Position numbers and translations under genes: made by a program. The notes below the pieces were generated by a model. The model did not search any database. It worked only from the letters and a program-made list of their open reading frames with translations, and was not told where the DNA came from. 52,723 nucleotides of DNA from Bacillota bacterium (GTDB lineage: Bacteria; Bacillota; Clostridia; Lachnospirales; Bianqueaceae): the NCBI GenBank assembly GCA_017442535.1, contig JAFRZL010000014.1:1-52723 (forward strand). Direction: 5' to 3'. Positions 49,637-52,723 of the stretch are shown in pieces; within the stretch, counting starts at the first letter, position 1, and every line of letters starts with the position of its first letter.

Positions 49637-50131
49637 TCAGGAAGTCCGGCGGGCTGCTCGCAAACGCCGCAGCGTTTCGCGGATGATATCGGGGATGCTG
49701 CGAACGGGATGTTCAAACCAGGCTGCATTCGAGTCATAATCGGGGGCGTCGGGTTCGGCGCTGCCGATATCCGTAACGACGGCGTATTTCATCAGGAATT
49801 TGAAGCGGAAGGCCCAGTAGTGGACGATCAGCTCCATGCAGAGCCCCTTTGTGGTGCGTCCGGAGAGTGCGGCGGGGATCCGTCGGAGCGTCTCTGTATG
49901 CATCTCCTCTGCCAGTGCCCGGGAAATACGCCATTTCCTGCAGGCGAAGGCCTGAGGCTGGCGGTTGTCGAAAGCCAGTGTACCTGATCTATTAAGCTGA
50001 TAATCAAGAGCATATTCCTTTGTCCGTCCGGGAGCCTGTCCAAAGATATGCCGCGGGGGCACAACGATGCAGGTCCGGAATTCGAGAGACTCATCGCTTT
50101 CCTTCAGAAGCTCGGTTTTCACGGACAACAT
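49637..50131 (-). CDS. Hypothetical protein
   Basis: A 164-residue soluble basic protein with VPPRHIFGQAPGRTKEYALDYQ (residues ~23-44). No recognised domain. Start at 50131 with AAAGGAGGG 7 nt upstream; the longer frame to 50335 crosses two promoters. Divergent from the ABC exporter. Confidence 0.6.
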   Translation of the reverse strand: MLSVKTELLKESDESLEFRTCIVVPPRHIFGQAPGRTKEYALDYQLNRSGTLAFDNRQPQAFACRKWRISRALAEEMHTETLRRIPAALSGRTTKGLCMELIVHYWAFRFKFLMKYAVVTDIGSAEPDAPDYDSNAAWFEHPVRSIPDIIRETLRRLRAARRTS

Positions 50132-50180
50132 GGTCAGCCCTCCTTTTGACTCATCTTTACGGCAGGAACCCTTTGCCTTG

Positions 50181-50208
50181 ATTATATCAGATTCACAAGG
50201 ATTTGCAA
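50181..50208 (-). promoter_or_regulatory. Promoter of the 164-aa hypothetical gene
   Basis: Minus strand TTGCAA (50203-50208), TGA and TATAAT (50181-50186), 16-bp spacer. Confidence 0.65.
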
Positions 50209-50267
50209 GCCCTTTCTGAGCAAAGCGGACCGCGGCGGCTTCTCCCTGTCCGCCATAAGAAAAAGTC

Positions 50268-50296
50268 TTGACAATGACCTGTTGCATGATTATAAT
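50268..50296 (+). promoter_or_regulatory. Perfect consensus promoter of the ABC exporter leader
   Basis: TTGACA (50268-50273) and TATAAT (50291-50296), 17-bp spacer. Transcription would start near 50303. Confidence 0.92.
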
Positions 50297-50312
50297 ATCA
50301 GCATAAGCAGTT

Positions 50313-50346
50313 GGGATGCCGAGCTTTGACGGCATCCCGTTTTTTT
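50313..50346 (+). terminator. Intrinsic terminator in the leader (attenuator candidate)
   Basis: GGGATGCCG/CGGCATCCC 9-bp stem (50313-50321, 50330-50338) and then seven T. It lies 17 bp after the -10 and before the ABC gene, and no plus-strand gene ends upstream. Further hairpins follow (CTCCGG/CCGGAG at 50349-50372; ACAGG/CCTGT at 50380-50406). Leader-based control or a ~44-nt RNA is likely. Confidence 0.85.
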
Positions 50347-50435
50347 CGCTCCGGCAGACAGATATACCGGAGTATTTTACAGGCCGCAGACGGGCAGAGA
50401 ACCTGTCACAGACGGCGGAAAGGAACGGTCACATC

Positions 50436-52181
50436 ATGAAACTGTTATGGAGACTCTCCAAAGAAGCGATCAAATACAAAGGCCTCTATGTCATCGCGAT
50501 CCTCTCGACATTCTGCCTGACACTGATCAATCTCGCGGCGCCGCGAGCACTTTCGCGCATGACGGGCATTGTCAGTGCCGGAGTCACTGCTGAAGCGTTG
50601 ACGGACATCCGCAATCTGACGCTGATTCTGATCGGCTTATACCTTTTCAGGATCCTGTTCCGGTTTCTGAGCAATTATCTGGCGCACAAAGCCGCCTGGT
50701 ACCTGGTCGGCGATCTCCGCACCAAGACCTATGACAAGATCGAGCACATGCATCTCGGATTCTTTCACGATAAGCAGACCGGTGATCTGATGAGTCGCGT
50801 CGTCAACGACACCCGGGACTTCGAGCTGCTTTACGCTCACATGATCCCGGAGACAATCACCAACCTCGTTACCTTTGCGGGAGCCCTCGCGATCCTGCTG
50901 TCGATCAACTGGAAGCTGGCGCTGATCACCTGCGCGCCGATCCCGTTGATCATTATATCCGGATTCTTTTTCTCCAAGAAAGTCCGTCCCTATTTCCGGA
51001 TCCAGCAGAAGAAAATGGGTGAGCTTAATGGCAAGCTGCAGGATAATTTTTCCGGAATTCACGAGATCCAGTCGTTCGGCCGCGAGGAATACGAGACCGG
51101 CAGAGTCAACGAACGCAATTTCGAGCACGTGGGCGCAATGCTGCACGCCCTCAAAATCAGCGCAGTCTTTCATCCATTTGTGGAATTCACCTCCTCCATC
51201 GGTACCATCCTCGTGGTCGGATTAGGCGGATACCTGGCCTATGCCGAAGGACTCCAGGTCGAAGCGATCGTTGCTTTTCTCCTGTATCTGGGCCTCTTCT
51301 ACGCTCCTGTCTCCAGCCTCGCGAATCTCCTGGAGAATATGCAGCAGTCGATGGCGGGCGCGGAACGTGTGATGCAGATCCTGGATGCGCCGATCGGCAT
51401 TACGAACCGGCCCGGCGCCGAGGACCTGAAGGATGTTCAGGGCGAAGTCGCCTTCGATCACGTCAGCTTTTCCTATGAAGAGAATGTGCCGGTGCTGAGG
51501 GATATCTCCTTCACCTGCCGGCCCGGTAAAATGCTGGCTCTGGTGGGTCCGACCGGTGTCGGCAAAACAACGATCACCCAGCTGATCTCCCGCTTCTATG
51601 AGCCGACTTCCGGCCGCATTCTGATCGACGGACACGAGATCGGCAGCGTCACGATCGAGAGCCTTCGGAGCATGATTTCACCGGTGCTGCAGGATACTTT
51701 TCTTTTCAACGGTACGATCGCCGAGAATATCGGATATGCCGCTCCGAACGCTTCCATGGAGGAAATCGAAGCAGCCGCCCGGGCAGCCAATATCCATGAG
51801 GATATCATGGCAATGCCGGACGGCTACAATACGCAGGTTGGCGAACGCGGGCTGCGCCTGAGCGGCGGCCAGAAACAGCGTGTCGCGATCGCCCGCGCCA
51901 TCCTGCGCCATTCTCCGATCATCATTCTGGACGAAGCGACCGCCTCCGTGGACGTTGAGACGGAGCGGCAGATCCAGACGGCCATCGCGGGGATCGCCGG
52001 TAGCCGCACGATCATTGCGATCGCACACCGCCTCTCCACCATCCGTAACGCGGACCAGATCCTGGTCATCGAAAACGGTAAAGTCACAGAGAGCGGCACT
52101 CATGATGAACTGCTTGCCCTGAACGGCAGCTATGCGCGCATGTACAGGATCCAGTCCACTCCGATCGGCGGTGTCGCTTAA
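50436..52181 (+). CDS. ABC transporter, fused permease/ATPase exporter (half-transporter)
   Basis: A 581-residue type IV ABC exporter. Six membrane helices (~15-300), then Walker A GPTGVGKTT (371-379), Q-loop, signature LSGGQKQR (475-482) and Walker B IIILDEAT (495-502). A homodimer is likely as no partner half is adjacent. AAAGGA lies 11 nt before the ATG at 50436; the frame is open back to 50316 but passes through the leader hairpins. Substrate unknown; drug or lipid export are typical for this class. Confidence 0.92.
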   Translation: MKLLWRLSKEAIKYKGLYVIAILSTFCLTLINLAAPRALSRMTGIVSAGVTAEALTDIRNLTLILIGLYLFRILFRFLSNYLAHKAAWYLVGDLRTKTYDKIEHMHLGFFHDKQTGDLMSRVVNDTRDFELLYAHMIPETITNLVTFAGALAILLSINWKLALITCAPIPLIIISGFFFSKKVRPYFRIQQKKMGELNGKLQDNFSGIHEIQSFGREEYETGRVNERNFEHVGAMLHALKISAVFHPFVEFTSSIGTILVVGLGGYLAYAEGLQVEAIVAFLLYLGLFYAPVSSLANLLENMQQSMAGAERVMQILDAPIGITNRPGAEDLKDVQGEVAFDHVSFSYEENVPVLRDISFTCRPGKMLALVGPTGVGKTTITQLISRFYEPTSGRILIDGHEIGSVTIESLRSMISPVLQDTFLFNGTIAENIGYAAPNASMEEIEAAARAANIHEDIMAMPDGYNTQVGERGLRLSGGQKQRVAIARAILRHSPIIILDEATASVDVETERQIQTAIAGIAGSRTIIAIAHRLSTIRNADQILVIENGKVTESGTHDELLALNGSYARMYRIQSTPIGGVA

Positions 52182-52228
52182 ACATACGAAAGCATTGCCA
52201 TAGACAATTCACTATTTCACTCGCAAAG

Positions 52229-52256
52229 CCGCCGGCCAGCCGGCGGTTTTGTTTTT
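52229..52256 (+). terminator. Intrinsic terminator after the ABC exporter
   Basis: CCGCCGGC-CA-GCCGGCGG stem followed by TTTTGTTTTT. Confidence 0.92.
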
Positions 52257-52290
52257 CGGCCTGACCGGAGTGGGCTGTTTTCATAAAAAC

Positions 52291-52306
52291 CTATGCACGT
52301 GCATAG
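52291..52306. repeat. Isolated copy of the array palindrome
   Basis: A perfect CTATGCACGTGCATAG, the same 16-bp sequence as in the array at 1-208, between the ABC terminator and the small gene at 52331. It is followed by different spacer sequence (CGGCCGTC). Confidence 0.95.
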
Positions 52307-52330
52307 CGGCCGTCGGCATGGCCCATTCCT

Positions 52331-52516
52331 TTACTCGGTCTTCGGACTGAACCCGGTCTTTTCGATCAGATCGTGGAGACTTTTGTTATACTGGGTACGG
52401 GAAATGGCGCCCCGTTCGAGGAACTGTTTCAAGAGCGCCGTCTGCCGCAGAAAAAGTTCATGATTCTTGTCTTCGTAGCTTAGCTGCTCCCATTCAGAAG
52501 ATGGATTATCCTGCAT
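52331..52516 (-). CDS. Small SHOCT-like hypothetical protein
   Basis: A 61-residue protein; LLKQFLERGAISRTQYNKSLHDLIEK resembles short helical-turn-helical modules of small accessory proteins. GGAGG lies 9 nt before the ATG. It is 20 nt downstream of the partial gene at 52537 and probably co-transcribed with it. Function unknown. Confidence 0.6.
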   Translation of the reverse strand: MQDNPSSEWEQLSYEDKNHELFLRQTALLKQFLERGAISRTQYNKSLHDLIEKTGFSPKTE

Positions 52517-52536
52517 GATTTCAAACCTCCGCCGGC

Positions 52537-52722
52537 TCAGTATCCGGCGCCTTCCATCGCGGACAGCGCGTTCTCCGTATAACGGCGGTACATTCCCTTG
52601 CGTCCGGAAGGCTTCTTATAGCCCTTCTCCGCCCTCTCGGCAAGTACTTTCGCCGCCTCTTCCGGACTGACCGGACGTCCGGCGATACCCGTCACGTTGA
52701 TCGTGCGTTTCTCAAGGTCACA
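52537..52722 (-). CDS. 3' end of a hypothetical gene, cut by the window edge
   Basis: The last 61 codons are visible, ending ...YRRYTENALSAMEGAGY and a TGA stop. The visible part is basic and helical. The rest lies beyond 52723, so no function is assigned. Confidence 0.55.
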   Translation of the reverse strand, partial: CDLEKRTINVTGIAGRPVSPEEAAKVLAERAEKGYKKPSGRKGMYRRYTENALSAMEGAGY

Positions 52723-52723
52723 G

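Overview
The window looks like a chromosomal segment from a moderately GC-rich Clostridia member, most likely Lachnospiraceae or a close relative from a gut or rumen habitat. The basis is the CdaA/CdaR pair, the WalJ-like hydrolase, strong AGGAGG ribosome binding sites, frequent extended -10 promoters (TGG or TGA just before TATAAT), frequent ATGA start/stop overlaps, and many intracellular pectin-degrading enzymes. No rRNA, tRNA, transposase, integrase or CRISPR array was found.

Layout. Positions 1-208 hold an array of 16-bp palindromes at an exact 32-bp period, followed by a strong promoter and a ribbon-helix-helix protein gene (374-1027). A single extra copy of the palindrome lies at 52291-52306. 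From about 1.5 to 10.4 kb a minus-strand block carries GH127, GH30, an FAD oxidoreductase, peptidase T, a PL22-like lyase and a sugar-nucleotide transferase. From 22.3 to 10.5 kb a tightly packed minus-strand run reads cdaA - cdaR - membrane MutS-like ATPase - AraM/GH43 fusion - XPD-like helicase - walJ-like hydrolase - a membrane-anchored EF-Tu-like GTPase. Spacing and overlaps suggest one operon that starts with c-di-AMP synthesis and ends with the GTPase.

From 22.4 to 31.7 kb come two membrane proteins, a PI-PLC-like protein, a PL26 rhamnogalacturonan lyase, an acyl carrier protein paired with a catalytically degenerate E2-type acyltransferase, and a three-gene hydrolase operon. The 31.7-45.6 kb stretch reads as AT-richer and accessory: DUF3795, radical SAM, nitroreductase with a divergent TetR regulator, InlB-type surface protein, MscS, SNF2 ATPase, M48 protease, HD protein, FMN reductases, Nudix and one broken gene. 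From 45.6 kb to the end are a second PL26-like enzyme, three small membrane or unknown genes, and an ABC exporter whose leader holds a strong terminator right after a consensus promoter.

Together, the PL22, two PL26-type, GH127, GH30 and GH43 proteins could dismantle rhamnogalacturonan-I, arabinan and oligogalacturonide fragments. None has a visible signal peptide, so they probably act in the cytoplasm on imported oligosaccharides. No sugar transporter is linked to them here. The most unusual items are the membrane-anchored EF-Tu paralogue with altered catalytic motifs, the AraM-GH43 fusion, the palindrome array next to an RHH gene, the ACP/degenerate acyltransferase pair and the attenuator-like ABC leader.
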